From Vaginella massiliensis (GTDB lineage Bacteria; Bacteroidota; Bacteroidia; Flavobacteriales; Weeksellaceae), in assembly GCF_900089075.1 (NCBI RefSeq), contig NZ_LT593747.1, positions 199,238 to 263,237 of the forward strand: 64,000 nucleotides of DNA. The letters run 5' to 3'. The notes beneath the pieces were generated by a model. That model was not told the DNA's origin, did not search any database, and worked only from the letters and a program-made list of their open reading frames with translations. Both the position numbers and the translations under genes were made by a program. Of the stretch, positions 1 through 10,439 are shown in pieces. How positions within the stretch are numbered: the first letter of the stretch is position 1; every line of letters starts with the position of its first letter.

Positions 1-20
1 CATTATCCTTTCTAAAAAAA

Positions 21-1220
21 TTATTTTATTACGCCCAATTCTTTTCCTACTTTGGTAAAAGCAGCAATCGTATGATCGAGTTGTTCTTGTGTATGAGCTG
101 CAGAGAGTTGTACACGAATTCGAGCTTTCTCTCTCGGTACTACAGGGTAGAAGAAACCAATCACATATACGCCTTCTTCCAACAGTTTGTCTGCCATTAC
201 TTGCGACAGTTTCGCATCGTACAACATTACCGGTACAATTGCAGCATCGCCTTCTGGAATATCAAAACCAGCGGCAAGCATTCCTTTACGGAAATAATCT
301 GCATTCCACATTACTTGATCTCGTAGCGAGACGTCTTTGTCCAACATATTCAGCACTTCCAATGCAGCACCTACAATTCCAGGAGCTAGAGAATTCGAGA
401 ACAAATATGGTCGCGAACGTTGACGCAACATTTCGATCACTTCTTTTTTACCCGAAGTGAAACCACCCATCGCGCCACCAAGTGCTTTACCCAAGGTAGA
501 AGTGATGATGTCTACTCGTTCCATTACGTCGCAGTATTCATGCGTACCACGCCCTGTTTTTCCCATGAATCCTGTTGCATGCGAATCGTCTACCATGACC
601 AAGGCATCGTATTGTTCTGCCAAATCGCATATACCTTTCAGGTTGGCAACAATTCCGTCCATCGAGAAAACTCCGTCGGTTACAATGATTTTGAAACGGT
701 GTTTTTTTTCAGACGCAGCTTTCAACTGAGCTTCCAAATCTGCCATGTCGTTGTTTTTGTAACGATAGCGAGCAGCTTTGCACAAACGCACTCCATCGAT
801 AATGGAAGCGTGGTTCAACTCGTCTGAAATTATCGCATCTTCTTCGGTAAACAATGGTTCGAATACGCCACCATTTGCATCGAATGCAGCCGCGTATAAG
901 ATGGTGTCTTCCATGCCCAGAAAATCTGCGATTCTTTTCTCCAAGGTTTTGTGAATATCTTGCGTTCCGCAGATAAATCGTACCGATGACATTCCATATC
1001 CACGCTCGTCTAAGGTTTTTTGTGAAGCCTTGATTACAGAAGGATTATCAGAAAGTCCTAAATAGTTGTTGGCACAAAAATTCAAAAGTTTTTGTCCGTT
1101 TTCTAATGTTATTTCGGTACTTTGCGGAGAAGCAATGATTCGTTCTTTTTTGAAAAGCCCTTGTGATTCTAAATCATCCAATTGAGCTTGTAAATAGTTT
1201 TTAAAGTTTGTACTGTACAT
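21..1220 (-). CDS. kbl: 2-amino-3-ketobutyrate CoA ligase (glycine C-acetyltransferase)
   Basis: This PLP-dependent enzyme of the alpha-oxoamine synthase family cleaves 2-amino-3-ketobutyrate with CoA to glycine and acetyl-CoA, the second step of threonine breakdown. The 399-residue product has the family's usual length. Visible motifs are NFCANNYLGLS near the N-terminus, the PLP-contacting VMVDDSHATGF and the Schiff-base lysine region TSTLGKALGGAMGG. The longest open frame begins 12 codons earlier, but the family start is MYSTNFKNYLQAQL, so the ATG at 1220 is preferred. A CAT at positions 1-3 preceded on the minus strand by GAAAGGATA could be the start of a further minus-strand gene; threonine dehydrogenase is a common kbl neighbour, but only three bases of it would be visible. 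Confidence 0.95.
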   Translation of the reverse strand: MYSTNFKNYLQAQLDDLESQGLFKKERIIASPQSTEITLENGQKLLNFCANNYLGLSDNPSVIKASQKTLDERGYGMSSVRFICGTQDIHKTLEKRIADFLGMEDTILYAAAFDANGGVFEPLFTEEDAIISDELNHASIIDGVRLCKAARYRYKNNDMADLEAQLKAASEKKHRFKIIVTDGVFSMDGIVANLKGICDLAEQYDALVMVDDSHATGFMGKTGRGTHEYCDVMERVDIITSTLGKALGGAMGGFTSGKKEVIEMLRQRSRPYLFSNSLAPGIVGAALEVLNMLDKDVSLRDQVMWNADYFRKGMLAAGFDIPEGDAAIVPVMLYDAKLSQVMADKLLEEGVYVIGFFYPVVPREKARIRVQLSAAHTQEQLDHTIAAFTKVGKELGVIK

Positions 1221-1268
1221 TTCACTTTTGTTTATGAACAAATATAAAAAATACAAATAAGAATTGCG

Positions 1269-1276
1269 TAAATTTG
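1269..1276 (+). promoter_or_regulatory. Predicted Bacteroidota -7 promoter box
   Basis: TAAATTTG matches the Bacteroidota sigma-ABfA -7 consensus TAnnTTTG and lies 18 bases before the ATG of the acetyltransferase gene. No clear -33 TTG was found. The box overlaps the alternative TTG start at 1274, which argues against that start. Confidence 0.4.
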
Positions 1277-1294
1277 AACGCTAAGAAAGATTTT

Positions 1295-2134
1295 ATGCTC
1301 GAAATTTTATATTTAATTTATATTGCTTTTCGTTTTGGCTTGTTAGCAAAGCGTTACAGTCGCAATGTATACCTCTGGGTTGTTTTGTCTGGAATTTTTT
1401 ATATCGTGTGTTTGATGTTTTTGTCGTTCAACGTAACGCTTTTTTCAACACTCAAAGTTCTGCCGTCTATCGAAGAAAACAACGACCAATACATGGTATG
1501 GTTGCCTATAATTGCTGGATTGTTGGTGGCTTTCGGAATTCATAAAATTGTAGAAATGTCTTTTCAGAAAGATCAAGCGTTCGAAGAATTGGACCGCACT
1601 GTCGAGAAAAAATCGATCGAACCCGTGCCAAAACCAGATTATTACTATTACTTTCATCAAGTAAATTTGTCAAACGTTCATCATATTAGACCTTTGGCAG
1701 AGAAAATTTGGGCAAATACTTATGGCGAAATTCTCTCGCAGGATCAAATCGAATACATGATTCCCATGATGTACGACACCGATAAAATCTTACAAAATGT
1801 AACCGATGGGCAACAATGGGAGATTCTGAAAGTTGACAATGTTTCCGTTGGCTATTTGCATTATTATATCGAAGAGGATTCTAAAATATTTCTGTCTAAG
1901 CTGTATTTGGATCCCGATCTTCAACACAAAGGATTGGGCTTTGCGATGTTGCAACATGTGATAGATTTTGGTAGAAAACATCAAGTAAATTCAATCTATC
2001 TCACCGTAAATCGAAACAACACGAAGGCGATAAAGTTCTACGAGCGCAACGGATTTAGCAGCGTTAGGGAAGAACAATTTGACATCGGTAACGGATATAT
2101 CATGGATGATTTTATCTATCAATTATCGATCTAA
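1295..2134 (+). CDS. Membrane-anchored GNAT-family N-acetyltransferase
   Basis: The 279-residue protein has two parts. The first ~95 residues hold about three hydrophobic segments that look like membrane helices. Residues ~130-279 form a GNAT acetyltransferase domain: the acetyl-CoA loop is in LDPDLQHKGLGFAMLQHV (Q/R-x-x-G-x-G/A type) and the end carries the typical NTKAIKFYERNGF motif. The GNAT part resembles single-domain acetyltransferases, so the membrane segment is an added anchor. The substrate is unknown. The ATG at 1295 is chosen because the upstream TTG at 1274 lies inside a predicted promoter box. The gene is divergent from kbl. Confidence 0.75.
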   Translation: MLEILYLIYIAFRFGLLAKRYSRNVYLWVVLSGIFYIVCLMFLSFNVTLFSTLKVLPSIEENNDQYMVWLPIIAGLLVAFGIHKIVEMSFQKDQAFEELDRTVEKKSIEPVPKPDYYYYFHQVNLSNVHHIRPLAEKIWANTYGEILSQDQIEYMIPMMYDTDKILQNVTDGQQWEILKVDNVSVGYLHYYIEEDSKIFLSKLYLDPDLQHKGLGFAMLQHVIDFGRKHQVNSIYLTVNRNNTKAIKFYERNGFSSVREEQFDIGNGYIMDDFIYQLSI

Positions 2135-2157
2135 AATCATCCTTTTTTATCCAACAG

Positions 2158-2191
2158 CGTCAATTCTAAATTCAAGAATTGGCGTTTTTTT
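2158..2191 (+). terminator. Rho-independent terminator after the acetyltransferase
   Basis: CGTCAATTCT and AGAATTGGCG form a 10-bp stem with one G-T wobble and a 7-base loop, followed by seven Ts. Confidence 0.75.
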
Positions 2192-2244
2192 ATATGATTT
2201 TAGGGTAGAATGATTAACTTTACTTGAATTTATTATATAAAAAA

Positions 2245-4386
2245 ATGAAAAGAATAATCTACACTTTAGGGATGGCAAGCATGCTCATCGGTTATAGTTG
2301 CAATTCTTCGAGCGTGATGAGTGAGCAGAATACTACAGAAAAATTGGATCCTAAATATTCCAACAATCCGTTTTTTGTCAAAAGTTCTTTGCAGTATCAA
2401 GCGCCAGAATTCGACAAGATAAAAAATGAGCATTACAAACCAGCATTCGATTTTGGTTTGGCTCAACAGTTGAAAGAGATAGAAGCTATCTTGGCAAATA
2501 ACGATAAACCAACCTTTGAAAATACGGTTCTTGCTTTAGAAAACAGCGGTGAAGTTTTGGGACGAGCACAAATTGTTTTTTACAATTTAGCCAGTGCCAA
2601 TACCAACGATGAAATACAAAAGTTACAACGAGAATACGCTCCGATTTTTGCTGCACATCGCGATAAAATTTATTTGAACGAAGCTTTGTACAAACGTTTC
2701 AAACAGGTAGAGACCTCGAAATTGGATGCCGAAAGCAAGCGCTTGGTAGAATATTATTTACAAAATTTTGAAATTGCGGGCGCTAATCTCAATGCCGATC
2801 AAAAATCGAGATTAAAAACCATCAATCAAGAGTTGGCAAGCCTTTCGACCGAATTCAGTTCGAAATTGTTGAAAGCTCGTGAAGAAGGAGCTGTGGTATT
2901 TGACCATATAGCAGATTTAGACGGTTTATCGTCTGATGAAATAGCCGCGGCAAAAGCTGATGCTGAAGCTGCAGGTTTCAAAGGAAAATACCTTCTGAAT
3001 TTACAAAACACTACGCAACAACCCGCTTTACAAAGTCTGACCAACAGAAAATCTAGAGAAAAACTGTTCAAAGCTTCTTGGCAAAGAGCCGAAAAAGGAG
3101 ATGCCAACGATACCCGTGCTACGATTGATAAAATAGCGAAATTACGTTTAGAAAAAGCACAACTCTTTGGTAAGCGAAATTTTGCCGAATGGAAGTTGCA
3201 AGACCAAATGGCAAAAACACCCGAAGCGGCTTTCGAACTGATGCAACAATTGGCAAAACCCGCAATAGAAACGGCTAAAGTTGAAGCAAAAGAAATTCAA
3301 TCTTTAATCGATAAACAAAAAGGCAACTTCAAATTAGAGCCTTGGGACTGGAATTTCTATGCAGAACAAGTCAGAAAAGCGAAATACGATTTGGATGAAA
3401 ACGAAATCAAACCTTATTTCGAGCTGAATAATGTGTTGGAAAAAGGCGTGTTTTACGCTGCTGAAAAATTTTACGGATTGACCTTCAAAAAACGAACAGA
3501 CCTCCCTGTATATCATCCAGATGTGATGGTGTATGAGGTGTTCGACCGCGATGGTTCGTCTTTGGCGTTGTATTATTTGGACTTTTATACGCGCAACAAC
3601 AAAGGCGGTGGTGCTTGGATGAATAATTTTGTGGAGCAATCGCATAATTTGAATCAGAAACCTGTCATCACGAATGTATACAATTACCAAAAACCAGCTG
3701 CAGGCAAGCCGACTTTATTAACGTTTGATGAGGTCATCACGACTTTTCATGAGTTCGGACATACCTTGCACGGATTATTTGCCGACCAAAAATACAAATC
3801 ACTTTCGGGTACCAATGTCCCACGCGATTTTGTTGAATTCCCTTCGCAAATCAACGAGCATTTTGCTTTGGTACCAGAGGTATTGGCAAATTATGCATTG
3901 CATTACGAAACCAAGAAACCCATGCCCAATGCATTGGTAGAAAAAATAAAGAAAGCAGCAAACTTCAATCAGGGCTATTATACCTCCGAATTGGTGGCAG
4001 CAGCAATGCTCGATATGACCTACCATACGGTGACTTCTGCCGATGAATTGATTCCAGTTTTGGAATTTGAGAAAAATGCCCTCAATCGATCTGGATTGAA
4101 CATGAAAGAAGTTCCGCCGCGTTATCATTCACCCTATTTTGCACATGTTTGGGGTGGTGGCTATTCAGCAGGATATTACGCTTATATTTGGTCAGAAACC
4201 TTAGACTCTGACGCTTGGGAATGGATAGAAGCTAATGGAGGAATGACGAGAAAGAATGGCGATCGTTTCAGAGCGTATATTTTATCTATCGGAAATGCAA
4301 AAGATTTGAACAAAGCCTTCGAAGATTTTACAGGTCGCAAACCCAGTATCGATCCATTGTTGAGACGTAGAGGTTTCAAAAAATAA
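2245..4386 (+). CDS. M3-family zinc metallopeptidase (peptidyl-dipeptidase Dcp type), exported
   Basis: This 713-residue oligopeptidase of the thimet/Dcp family cleaves short peptides, probably outside the inner membrane. The zinc motif HEFGH is at residues 502-506, and the downstream DFVEFPSQINEH stretch supplies the expected third ligand (Glu). Length matches the Dcp branch. The N-terminus MKRIIYTLGMASML...YSC is a short hydrophobic segment ending at a cysteine, so lipoprotein processing is possible although the lipobox is weak. The ATG at 2245 is preferred over a TTG seven codons upstream. A near-consensus -7 box, TAACTTTA, lies at 2215-2222. Confidence 0.9.
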   Translation: MKRIIYTLGMASMLIGYSCNSSSVMSEQNTTEKLDPKYSNNPFFVKSSLQYQAPEFDKIKNEHYKPAFDFGLAQQLKEIEAILANNDKPTFENTVLALENSGEVLGRAQIVFYNLASANTNDEIQKLQREYAPIFAAHRDKIYLNEALYKRFKQVETSKLDAESKRLVEYYLQNFEIAGANLNADQKSRLKTINQELASLSTEFSSKLLKAREEGAVVFDHIADLDGLSSDEIAAAKADAEAAGFKGKYLLNLQNTTQQPALQSLTNRKSREKLFKASWQRAEKGDANDTRATIDKIAKLRLEKAQLFGKRNFAEWKLQDQMAKTPEAAFELMQQLAKPAIETAKVEAKEIQSLIDKQKGNFKLEPWDWNFYAEQVRKAKYDLDENEIKPYFELNNVLEKGVFYAAEKFYGLTFKKRTDLPVYHPDVMVYEVFDRDGSSLALYYLDFYTRNNKGGGAWMNNFVEQSHNLNQKPVITNVYNYQKPAAGKPTLLTFDEVITTFHEFGHTLHGLFADQKYKSLSGTNVPRDFVEFPSQINEHFALVPEVLANYALHYETKKPMPNALVEKIKKAANFNQGYYTSELVAAAMLDMTYHTVTSADELIPVLEFEKNALNRSGLNMKEVPPRYHSPYFAHVWGGGYSAGYYAYIWSETLDSDAWEWIEANGGMTRKNGDRFRAYILSIGNAKDLNKAFEDFTGRKPSIDPLLRRRGFKK

Positions 4387-4393
4387 ACATAAA

Positions 4394-4421
4394 AAAGCGG
4401 TCGAATCGATCGCTTTTTTTT
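4394..4421 (+). terminator. Terminator after the M3 peptidase
   Basis: AAGCGGTCGA/ATC/GATCGCTT forms a short GC-rich hairpin followed by eight Ts, directly after the peptidase stop codon. Confidence 0.75.
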
Positions 4422-4507
4422 GCGTTATCAAGTTGTGAAACTCAATTTTTATTAGACCAAAACCAAGCTTTTTTGGTTAACTTGCATCTAATTAATATCC
4501 TTTCACT

Positions 4508-7500
4508 ATGAAAAGAATCATCACCCTATTTACAATAATCCTATCATCAGTTTGTATGGCTCAAAAAACAGATTTAGTCAACCTTTGGAATACGATAGAA
4601 AAAAACTATAAGGCTGGAGAATTGAAATCGCTTCAGCCACAGATCGCAATGGCAATCGAAGAAGCTAGATTTCAAAAGAATTATCCCTTGTTGGTAAAAG
4701 GTTTGTTTTATGATGCCAAAATAAAGGTGGCGACCAGTGATGAGGAGGATGATGTGAATTTTGTTTTCGAAAATTTCAGTCAGGAAGTTGCCAAAAACAA
4801 AGGCGTAGAACACGATATTTTGAAGGCTTTTTTGGCAAAATTATATCAGCTTTACTATCAAGAAAATCAATGGAAGGTGCAGAGTAGAACCAATACCGAA
4901 GCACAAACTTCTGAAGATGTTCGGTATTGGACGGCAGAAAATTTTACCAAAAAAATCGATGCCTTGTACCAAGAAATCATCGATAATAGGCGAATGTTGC
5001 AAGCCGAAAAATCGGAGAAATGGACCGGTTTTTTAGAGGATAGCAAGCAACTCACTCAGGTTTCGTTGAAAGAGAATTTGGAGATTATGCCAACCTTGTT
5101 CGACATCATCATGCAAGATTATGTACAATATTTGTATGAGCAGAATGATGATGAAAAGGCTCAAAAAAACCTCCTAATGCTTTCGAATTATCATGCACAA
5201 CATCAGCATCAATCAGCATTTTTATACAACGAAGAGCGCCTGCTCAACCTGAAACGCTCGACGACGGGTGATGAACAATTTTTCGATTCGTTGGAAAAAC
5301 TCGCCGAGAAATACCCATCCAATTGGTATACCGCAGAAATCTATGGGCATTTGGTTTCGTTCTTATTTTCGACGTCTACCGATGATAAAGCGTTGAAAGC
5401 GCAACGCGATCTCCGAATCTTGAAGATTTATGAAAAAATGAAATCGAATTTCTCTGGAACAGCTGCTTTCAAAAATGTACAAGAACATGCGAATTTTGTA
5501 AAGTTGAGCGAAATACGTGTGCAAACAGAGCAGTTTATTTTGCCAAATCAGGTTAGTCCAATCAAAATAAAACATCGAAATGTCGCGCGAGTTTATGTGA
5601 GAATTTTGGATTATAATGTTGGGGTAAACGACTTGGATGCTCGGGATTTAGACGAAGCTTTTTCGGGGAAATACAAGGATTCTAAAAAGCGTTACGAACT
5701 TTTTCTGGCCAATCACAAAACCATTCAAGAATACAGTATCGAGCTCAAAGCCTTTGCCGATCATCAATTTCATTCGGCACTTTATCCGCTTCGAGCTTTG
5801 CCCAAAGGTCGATATGTGCTTTTGGTGAGCAATCAGCCCAATTTTTCATACGACGAAAAGTCGCCGATTGCGTATGCCGAGCTCAAAGTGACAGACAAAG
5901 CGATTTTGAATAATGATAACCAAAATTTGCGAGTGGTTGGGCGTAATGATGGTGAAAATCTATCGAATCAAACGGTAGAATTTTATGAAATGCGATACGA
6001 TTTTAAAAAAGGAAAAAATCAGTACAATTTGGTCAAAACCCTTACAACTGATGCAAAAGGAATGGGGCAGCTCGACAGAACGAATCAATACTTTTATCGT
6101 TTAGCAGACGAACAGGTTTTTTACAGAAGTTATTTCAATCGCAAAAAACCAGAAAGAATTGAAAAGCCAGTCAACTTTTTGAAAATCTTTACCGATCGGG
6201 CGATTTATAGACCAGGGCAAACGGTTTATTTCAAAGGGATTTTAACCAACAGTTTCAACAAAGAAGTTACCGTCATACCAAATCAGAACGTGACAATTTC
6301 GCTGAGGGATGTAAATGGAAAAACTTTGCAAGAGTTAGATTTGACGACCAATGAATTTGGCTCGGTTCATGGTGAACTTATTTTACCATCGAGTGCATTG
6401 ACGGGCAATTTTAGTATACAATCAAATTACTCGACTTATCATAATATTCGGGTAGAAGAATATAAACGTCCAAAATTTCAGGTCGAAATAGACAAACCAA
6501 AACAAGTCTATCGATTGGAAGACGAGGTAAAGGTAAGTGGGAAAGCGATTGCTTTTTCGGGTGCCAATATCGACAATGCCAAAGTAGAATATCGCGTATT
6601 TCGACAAGCGATTTATCCATTTTATTTTTGGGGCAGAAGACCAGCTCCCCAATTTGAGGCAGAACAAGAAATCACATTTGGCACGTTAACAACCGATAAA
6701 GATGGAAAATTCGAATTTGACTTTAAAGCCATTCCAGCGCGCAATAAGCAAGATAAAAAAGACCTTAGAACCTATGTTTATCGAATCGAAACATCGGTTA
6801 CCGACATCAACGGCGAGACGCAGTTTGGCGCTAGTAGCATCAGGGTTGGCGATCAGAGCATTGTGTTGTCGACCAACATAGCGTCATCGACAAAGGTGGA
6901 AGATTTGAAAGAAATAGAAGTTGTAGTAAAAAATCTTAACGATCAAGACTTGTCGAAAGAAGGACAATTGAGCGTAACCAAACTTCAAGCGCCAACTCGT
7001 GTGTTGAGAGATTCTCCGTTTTCTACCGATTACGAAGCTTTTAGCCAATCAGCATTCGAAAAGCTTTTCCCACATGAACCTTTCGGAAAAGAAAATTTAC
7101 CAGAACAATGGGAAAAGGGACAATTGGTTTTCCAAACTAATTTCGACACCTCAAAAACTTCTAAAATTACCATTCCCAATGCGACCAAATGGCAAGAAGG
7201 ATATTATCTTGTAGAAATGAAAACCAATGAAAAGGGTGAAGAAGTCGCCAACGCACAATTGGTTTACATCAAAAATGAGCAGAATTACGACCCACAAACC
7301 TTACTCACTTACGAACTCAATCAACCCAAATATAAAGTCAACGACTTGGCGAAAGTTAGTTTCCGCACCAAAGCAAAGCAAGTCGAGGTTTTGGTGAGAT
7401 TGGAAGCCGACGGAAAAATGATAAAAGAAGAACTCTTGAAGGTAACACCCAAAGGTGCTGTATTTCAGTTTCCGATAGAAGAAAAATACCAAAGTAGTGC

Positions 7501-10423
7501 ATTTGTACATTATCAAATGGTAAAATACAACAGCAAAGTAGAAGGTGGCGTCTCGATCGAAATACCGTTCGACGACAAGAAATTGCAAATTACCACCTCT
7601 AGTTTTCGCGACAAATTGACACCAGGAGCAAAAGAAAAATGGACGATCACAGTAAAAGGCAATCAAAAAGATGAGCTACTTGCCGAGGTTCTGAGTACGA
7701 TGTACGATGCATCTCTCGATCAATTTGAGGGGCATTCGCTGGATTATTTTCCATACAATTTCAGACGTTACGCCCGATATGCGCTGAGGGATACTGGTGG
7801 CGGATTCGACCTTAAAAATAGCAGTTCTGTTTTTGATAATAATATGGGATTAAATACCGACGCTATTTATCCGTTGCTTGGACTGAATAGCTATAACTTC
7901 AGTTTTGAATCCTATAATTATCATTCTGAATTTTATTTGCGCCATATCCAACCTGAAGCTGATCTAACACGATTTCCAACAGAAGTAGCCAATGCAAAAA
8001 TGGCAGTTGGAGCAACTTCTACTTTTGATGATGAAATAATGATGGAAGAAATTGCCGAAGACGAATCGAATCTTGAAGCTGTAGAGCTCAAGTTGAATGC
8101 AGTGCAGGCGCGTAAAGCCTTGCAAGAAACAGCCTTTTTCTATCCCAATCTTCGAACAGATAAAGATGGAAATGTTTCGTTCGAATTTACTGTTCCCGAA
8201 AGTTTAACCGAGTGGAAATTCATGACGTTGGCACACACGCCCGATATGAAAACTGCTTATCAGGAATGGCGAACCAAAACCCAAAAAGAGTTGATGGTTG
8301 TGCCGAATTTGCCTCGTTTCTTGCGCGAAGGTGACCAGATCAAAATTTCGACTAAATTGGTGAACTTATCCGAGCGCTCACTTTCTGGGCAAGCCAAATT
8401 GATGCTGTTCGATGCCGTGACCAACCAAGCCTTGGATGCAGCGTTTGACAATTTGCAAGCGGTAAAAAACTTTACGACCGCAAAAGGAGAATCGGGTGAA
8501 GTCAATTGGATGATCAAAGTGCCTCAAAACATTCAAGCCGTTAGTTATCGTATCGTAGCTTCGGCAGGTGATTTTAGCGATGGCGAAGAGAGTGTTTTGC
8601 CAGTTGTGACCAATCGCATGTTGGTGACCGAGACTTTGCCGTTGCACATCAGAGAAAATCAGAACAAAACCTTTGTGCTCGACAAATTGCTTCAGGGCAA
8701 GTCCAACAGTTTGAGCAATTTTACCTATACTTTCGAGATGACGACCAACCCAATTTGGTATGCGATTTTTTCTTTGCCTTACCTTCGAGAATATCCATAC
8801 GAATGTTCCGAACAGGTGTTTTCTAGGTTATACGGAAACCTGATTTCAGAAAATATCATTTCGTCGAATCCTAAAATCAAAGCAGTTTTTGACGATTGGA
8901 ATCGAAAAGGACAATTGAAATCTAAATTGGAATTGAATGAAGAACTGAAAGCCATTTTACTCGAAGAAACGCCATGGGTGCGAAATGCTGTAAACGAAGA
9001 AGAACAAATGAAACGCATCGCCGTTTTGTTCGACCTCAACCGCATGCAACTCGAAATGCAATCGGCTTTCCAAAAACTGAGTCAGAAACAAAAAGCATCG
9101 GGCGGATTTTCGTGGTTCGAAGGCGGCTACGAAAACGATTATATCACCATGCATATCGTGAGCGGATTTGGGAATTTGAAAAAAATGGGAATCGATTTTC
9201 GCAAGTACAATATCGATATCCAACCTCTGTTGAGTAAGGCAATTCACTACTTAGATCAACAACAAATCCGATATTATAATCAACAAAAAAATCTAAAGAA
9301 AAATGAACTGGATTATGCAAACGGAATTCATTATTTGTATGCAAGAAGCTTTTTTTTAGACCAAAATCCGATTCCGAAAGAGTTGAAAGCGTTACAAGAA
9401 ATTTATTTTCAGAACATAGAAAAATCGGCAAAAGAGCTTTCACTTCAGACCCAAGCCATGGCGGCTCTTGCACTGTATCGTTTTGGGAAACCAAACGAAG
9501 CACAACGCATTGTAAAGACCCTCAAAGAGAAAGTAGTAGAATCTGACGAGATGGGCATGTATTGGAAAGAAAACCGAGTAGGATGGTTCTGGTACAACAC
9601 ACCTGTAGAGACGCAAGCAGTTTTGATCGAAGCGTTTGATGAGGTGTTGAAAGATCATGTTTCGGTAGAATCGATGAAAGTTTGGTTGTTGAAAAATCGT
9701 CAGACCAACCAATGGCATTCGACCAAAGCCACTACCAAAGCAGTCTATGCACTGATGAACACAGGAAAATCTTGGATGGATGCCGAGAAAGGAATTACCG
9801 TGAAAATTGCCGACAAACCAATTGATTTAGAAACGCCAAATGCACAGGCTGGCTCGGGCTATGTGAAGCACGTTTGGACGAAAGAAGAAATAAGTCCAGA
9901 AATGGGTAGGGTAGAAGTAAACAAAACCTCTGCAGGTGTTGCTTGGGGAGCTGTTTATTGGCAATATTTCGAAGATTTGGATAAAATTACCTCAGCAGAG
10001 ACTGGAATCAAGTTCAACAAAAAATTATTTGTAAAACAAAACACAGCAAGCGGTCCTTTGTTGAAAGAAATCATCTCAGAATCAGCCATAAAGGTTGGCG
10101 ATATCGTGACCGTTCGATTAGAAATTAGCCTTGATCGCGATATGCAATTTGTGCATATCAAAGACATGCGAGCAGCTGGATTTGAGCCGGTAAATGTGTT
10201 GTCTGGCTACCGATGGAATGGCGAGTTTGGCTATTACGAAAGCACGCGTGATTTGGCAACCAATTTCTTTGCCGATTTTATGCGTAAAGGAACTTATGTT
10301 TTCGAATACGATTTAAAAGCGAATAATGCCGGAACTTTCTCTAACGGTATAACCTCGATGCAGAATATGTACGCTCCAGAGTTGAGTGCACATAGCGAAG
10401 GAGTTCGGGTAGAGATTAAATAA
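4508..10423 (+). CDS. Alpha-2-macroglobulin family protein with CxEQ thioester motif
   Basis: The 1971-residue protein begins with a signal peptide ending ...SVCMAQ. Around residue 560 an MG2-type segment carries the hallmark FTDRAIYRPGQTVYFKG. The A2M domain starts near residue 1200 (FFYPNLRTDKDGNVSFEFT). The internal thioester motif is present as C1433-S-E-Q1436, the residues that form the covalent protease trap in this family. It then has the bait/TED-like helical region and a C-terminal beta domain. In proteobacteria such proteins act in the periplasm or envelope, often beside penicillin-binding protein 1C; no such neighbour is present here. There is no T9SS sorting domain. The gene is monocistronic, between a terminator and an IS element. 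Confidence 0.93.
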   Translation: MKRIITLFTIILSSVCMAQKTDLVNLWNTIEKNYKAGELKSLQPQIAMAIEEARFQKNYPLLVKGLFYDAKIKVATSDEEDDVNFVFENFSQEVAKNKGVEHDILKAFLAKLYQLYYQENQWKVQSRTNTEAQTSEDVRYWTAENFTKKIDALYQEIIDNRRMLQAEKSEKWTGFLEDSKQLTQVSLKENLEIMPTLFDIIMQDYVQYLYEQNDDEKAQKNLLMLSNYHAQHQHQSAFLYNEERLLNLKRSTTGDEQFFDSLEKLAEKYPSNWYTAEIYGHLVSFLFSTSTDDKALKAQRDLRILKIYEKMKSNFSGTAAFKNVQEHANFVKLSEIRVQTEQFILPNQVSPIKIKHRNVARVYVRILDYNVGVNDLDARDLDEAFSGKYKDSKKRYELFLANHKTIQEYSIELKAFADHQFHSALYPLRALPKGRYVLLVSNQPNFSYDEKSPIAYAELKVTDKAILNNDNQNLRVVGRNDGENLSNQTVEFYEMRYDFKKGKNQYNLVKTLTTDAKGMGQLDRTNQYFYRLADEQVFYRSYFNRKKPERIEKPVNFLKIFTDRAIYRPGQTVYFKGILTNSFNKEVTVIPNQNVTISLRDVNGKTLQELDLTTNEFGSVHGELILPSSALTGNFSIQSNYSTYHNIRVEEYKRPKFQVEIDKPKQVYRLEDEVKVSGKAIAFSGANIDNAKVEYRVFRQAIYPFYFWGRRPAPQFEAEQEITFGTLTTDKDGKFEFDFKAIPARNKQDKKDLRTYVYRIETSVTDINGETQFGASSIRVGDQSIVLSTNIASSTKVEDLKEIEVVVKNLNDQDLSKEGQLSVTKLQAPTRVLRDSPFSTDYEAFSQSAFEKLFPHEPFGKENLPEQWEKGQLVFQTNFDTSKTSKITIPNATKWQEGYYLVEMKTNEKGEEVANAQLVYIKNEQNYDPQTLLTYELNQPKYKVNDLAKVSFRTKAKQVEVLVRLEADGKMIKEELLKVTPKGAVFQFPIEEKYQSSAFVHYQMVKYNSKVEGGVSIEIPFDDKKLQITTSSFRDKLTPGAKEKWTITVKGNQKDELLAEVLSTMYDASLDQFEGHSLDYFPYNFRRYARYALRDTGGGFDLKNSSSVFDNNMGLNTDAIYPLLGLNSYNFSFESYNYHSEFYLRHIQPEADLTRFPTEVANAKMAVGATSTFDDEIMMEEIAEDESNLEAVELKLNAVQARKALQETAFFYPNLRTDKDGNVSFEFTVPESLTEWKFMTLAHTPDMKTAYQEWRTKTQKELMVVPNLPRFLREGDQIKISTKLVNLSERSLSGQAKLMLFDAVTNQALDAAFDNLQAVKNFTTAKGESGEVNWMIKVPQNIQAVSYRIVASAGDFSDGEESVLPVVTNRMLVTETLPLHIRENQNKTFVLDKLLQGKSNSLSNFTYTFEMTTNPIWYAIFSLPYLREYPYECSEQVFSRLYGNLISENIISSNPKIKAVFDDWNRKGQLKSKLELNEELKAILLEETPWVRNAVNEEEQMKRIAVLFDLNRMQLEMQSAFQKLSQKQKASGGFSWFEGGYENDYITMHIVSGFGNLKKMGIDFRKYNIDIQPLLSKAIHYLDQQQIRYYNQQKNLKKNELDYANGIHYLYARSFFLDQNPIPKELKALQEIYFQNIEKSAKELSLQTQAMAALALYRFGKPNEAQRIVKTLKEKVVESDEMGMYWKENRVGWFWYNTPVETQAVLIEAFDEVLKDHVSVESMKVWLLKNRQTNQWHSTKATTKAVYALMNTGKSWMDAEKGITVKIADKPIDLETPNAQAGSGYVKHVWTKEEISPEMGRVEVNKTSAGVAWGAVYWQYFEDLDKITSAETGIKFNKKLFVKQNTASGPLLKEIISESAIKVGDIVTVRLEISLDRDMQFVHIKDMRAAGFEPVNVLSGYRWNGEFGYYESTRDLATNFFADFMRKGTYVFEYDLKANNAGTFSNGITSMQNMYAPELSAHSEGVRVEIK

Positions 10424-10439
10424 GCAGCGCTGTTTAAAG

